From positions 37,489,123 through 37,553,122 of the forward strand of contig CP154955.1 in the NCBI GenBank assembly GCA_039621445.1: DNA of 64,000 bases, read 5' to 3'. Source of the stretch: Euglena gracilis (lineage: Eukaryota > Euglenida > Euglenophyceae > Euglenales). A program made the translations under genes and the position numbers. Under the pieces are notes generated by a model, which did no database searches, was not told the DNA's origin, and worked only from the letters and a program-made list of their open reading frames with translations. Below, piece after piece: positions 61,696 through 64,000 of this stretch (positions are counted from its first letter, which is position 1; every line of letters starts with the position of its first letter).

Positions 61696-62168
61696 CCCCG
61701 GACCCCCCCGGGGAGGGAGGGGTCAAGCTAGTCCACCGGCGCCGCGGTCCCCGCCCCTGGGCTCCCCCTAACTCGTGGCCCAAACACAGTTCTTGACACA
61801 GTAGAAGAGGGAGGAGGCATTCCACTTTCATCAGTTCCATCCACCATTTCACATTCTTTGTTGGTGTAGTCTATTTTAAGATTAACATCCTGTAGCACAA
61901 TGAACGTGACTCTTCCTCCCATTCCACCAGTGACAAATGTCCCCCCCCCAGAAAAATGCGGATGCCCAAAAATCGCGCCCACAATGGATCAAAGATTTTG
62001 TCCAGAACGCTCCAAAAATTTTGTCAAAATATTTCTGGAATTGGTCAAAATCTTCCTAAAATTTTGTCAAAAAATTCCAAAGATCTTGTCAAAAAATTTC
62101 AAAAATCGAGTCAAATTTGTGTCAAAGATTTTGTCATTCTTGACTCAAGAATACGGGCGTTAGCTGTA

Positions 62169-63655
62169 AGGTCCTTTGTTCTTGGGCGAGTTTAGAGGTC
62201 CAACCGAGCAAACGTCAAGTGCAAAAGTTACAATCGGTGTAAACACCCAAATAGTATTGCACTGATGCACTATTTGACGGCTGCCTCCGGCGCAGGGGGT
62301 GCAGCACTATTTGGAACTGCTGTACAATTGGAATGGGTCCCGGCCTATCACCACAAGCACCCTTTTTGTCCACTCAATGTCCACTCTGAGGCCAGCAAGG
62401 TACACTCCGCTCGTATGGTTCATCTTTGGACAACTTCTGTGAGTCCTGTCTGGGGGTTACAAAAGGTGCAGTAGGCTGCAGTAGGCTGCACCAGCTTCTA
62501 TGGGGGTGGTGCGGGTCACGGGGGGGTCACGGGGGGGGGTCACGGGGGAAGTATGCCACTTTGGAGGTGGTCGGGAGGCAGCATCCATGTTGTTGCATCC
62601 CATCACGAGAAGGGCGGCACGCATCCTAAAATGGGTGGTTTTTGGGCCCAAAAGGTAAACATTTTTGACCATTTTTGGGCCATTTTTGAACAGAAAAATG
62701 CCTTTTGGTTTGACAGTGGTCATTTTTGGTGATTTTTATGTCTAAAATTGGCCATTTTTTTCATTTTTTTTTGAAAAGGAATTTTTAAGGATTTTCTTGA
62801 CTGTTACATTTTTTTGGGATGCATTTTGGGCCATTTTGAGCAGCAGAAAAAACAGCTTTTTTTCGACCCAGCCAGTTGAGTTTCCAGGTGACTGACCCGG
62901 GTTTGTCATGGAGCCAATGGCAGATGTCATTTACAGCCGTCTGGAATGTTCAGATGGGTCTGTTGAACCTGCTTAAATGGATTCTTTTTAAGTTCACCCA
63001 GCAGTTTTGGAGTGGGTTGTTTCGTCCACTCTGTGACCCGGGTTGCTGACCCCCAGGTTCAGGCGTCCAGTAGCACTGGGATAAGTTTATGTGTTTGCAG
63101 CCTGGGCAGTTTATTATGGACCACCACCAGGTTTTTGGTTTTGCAGAACCGAAGACCCTGGGCTGGGGTGGGGGGCAGCATTTTTATCTCTCCCAGCGGA
63201 AATATTGCCGAAAGGAAGCCAAATTCTGGGCTGGGGATGGCAGCTCTTTTGGTCTCTTTTCCTCCCCGAACCTGGGTCGGCTGACGGCAGGTCGGGGGGT
63301 GGGGGGGGGGGCAGCAAAAATACCCAGAACCACAGATTTGGGCCGTGGCTGGTGCATTTTTACCTCCACCAGGTTTACGGTTGTACCAAACCGAAACCTT
63401 GGGGGGAGCAGGAATTTAATCAATCAGGATGAGAACGGCTGTGGCTGTGGCAGTGTCAGTTTGTTTTCTCAGTTTCTTTTCCAAGTTTTTTCAGGGTTGT
63501 TTATGGTATGTTTGTGCAGAATTTTCACATTCTCCACATCAAAAATAGTTAAATGCACAGTTTCTCCCCGGGGTTTTTTATGCAGTTTTCAGACAGGGAA
63601 CAGAGGCAGAATTTTGGGAAGAAATTTTCGGTATTTTCCACAGTCGGTCGGCATA
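62169..63655. other. Region without a supported gene
   Basis: It contains GGGTCACGGGGGGGTCACGG arrays (62514-62550), T/G-rich sequence, and a 192-codon plus ORF (63089-63667) overlapped by another ORF in a different frame. Neither shows recognisable motifs. Repeated TTTTCAG-type sequence recalls the gag of element C, but I cannot align it. Confidence 0.4.
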
Positions 63656-63659
63656 AATA

Positions 63660-63860
63660 TCTCCTGACGTTTTTTTGTTTTTGTTTTAAAAAAACAAAAA
63701 AAATATGTTTTTTTTTAAAAAAACGCAAAAAATACATGTTTTTTTGAAAAAGCAAAAATTGACCTTTTCCCTTGCGAAATGACCATTTTTTTGAAGAAAA
63801 TTTTTCGCGGGTGGTTCGGGTCACGAGGGGGGGTCACGGGGGGGGGGTCACAGGGGTGAG
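63660..63860 (-). repeat. AT-run / GGGTCACG repeat, H family, inverted copy
   Basis: T/A-run palindromes, then GACCTTTTCCCTTGCGAAAT and an array of GGGTCACG plus G-runs, the reverse complement of 40030-40215. Confidence 0.65.
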
Positions 63861-64000
63861 TTTACAAACCAGCCCACCTATACTCTGCAAATTGAGTGGA
63901 ACCTGGTTTCAATTTCAGACCCAACACTAGCATTTTCGCAGATTGCTGTAATCCCTTATTTTTCACTGGTGCATTATCTGGAGACAACAGGTATTAATTT

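Larger units (their letters stand above)
59834..62166. mobile_element. TA-flanked transposon I, host of a three-level nest
   Basis: The inverted ends CAGCCGGCGCCCCTATT and AATACGGGCGTTAGCTG lie between TA at 59832-59833 and 62167-62168. Subterminal arrays of TTTTGACAAAATC-type units at 59845-60045 are mirrored by GATTTTGTCAAAA units at 61985-62145. The ends match element F (CACCTAACGCCCG), so both belong to one family. Without insertions it is about 1.0 kb and has no recognised ORF. Confidence 0.78.

Noticed and set aside
61728-61982. Minus ORF with GGGTFVTGGMGG
   Set aside because: It looks vaguely like a Gly-rich surface repeat, but it lies inside transposon I next to a G-run MITE and has no second repeat.
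63089-63667. 192-codon ORF near the right end
   Set aside because: It overlaps another ORF of similar quality in a different frame, and neither has recognisable features.

Overview
The window looks like a stretch of a large, repeat-rich eukaryotic nuclear genome, most plausibly a protist or microalga. The reasons are Ty3/gypsy chromoviruses, R2-type LINEs with a restriction-like endonuclease, tyrosine recombinases joined to PHD fingers, pogo-like transposases, a GT-AG intron-like insertion, and no operon-like gene packing. The species cannot be named from the sequence. I found no host gene that I could assign with confidence. Almost everything recognisable is a mobile element or the wreck of one.

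Layout. 1-5.5 kb (minus): a decayed coiled-coil gag (copy B), cut by the window edge and split by an insertion. 6.7-9.5 kb (minus): a LINE remnant with reverse transcriptase, zinc finger and restriction-like endonuclease. 10.4-11.1 and 17.6-17.8 kb: an HTH transposase-like gene split by a young LTR element (A, 11292-17407, minus) that carries gag, nucleocapsid and protease but no reverse transcriptase or integrase. 17.8-21.3 kb (plus): a tyrosine recombinase gene, itself split by a TA-flanked DNA transposon, followed by a PHD-finger gene. 21.9-23.5 kb: a small basic ORF hit by a GC-run MITE, then AT- and C-run repeats. 23535-35800 (plus): a full-length chromovirus (C) with 655/640-bp LTRs and the order gag, DNA methyltransferase, Dam-like domain, protease, RT, RNase H, integrase, chromodomain. 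36-37.9 kb: a pair of 595-bp direct repeats. 37.9-39.5 kb (minus): a truncated pogo-type transposase. 39.6-43.9 kb: repeats, palindromes and unrecognised sequence. 43.9-44.6 kb (minus): a second LINE endonuclease. 45.1-55.8 kb (minus): a second, diverged chromovirus (D), shredded by at least five insertions; it carries the methyltransferase and, upstream of gag, an OTU-type protease and a DnaJ J-domain. 56-59.2 kb: coiled-coil remnants interrupted by a TIR element (E) that carries a PHD-finger gene between two 33-bp tandem arrays. 59.8-62.2 kb: a three-level nest of DNA transposons. 62.2-64 kb: repeats and nothing recognisable.

How it fits together. Many boundaries are proved by target-site duplications readable in the sequence: ACGGG for element A; 8-bp duplications for five hAT-like elements; TA for at least seven Tc1/mariner/pogo-like or foldback elements. 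In two cases removing the element restores an uninterrupted reading frame or an empty site visible elsewhere. The most interesting biology is the set of accessory domains carried by the chromoviruses (a cytosine-methyltransferase-like protein in both, OTU and J-domain in D, Dam-like in C), the gag-protease-only LTR element, and an intron-like insertion in gag whose 5' splice site sits on the TA target of a C-run mini-transposon.
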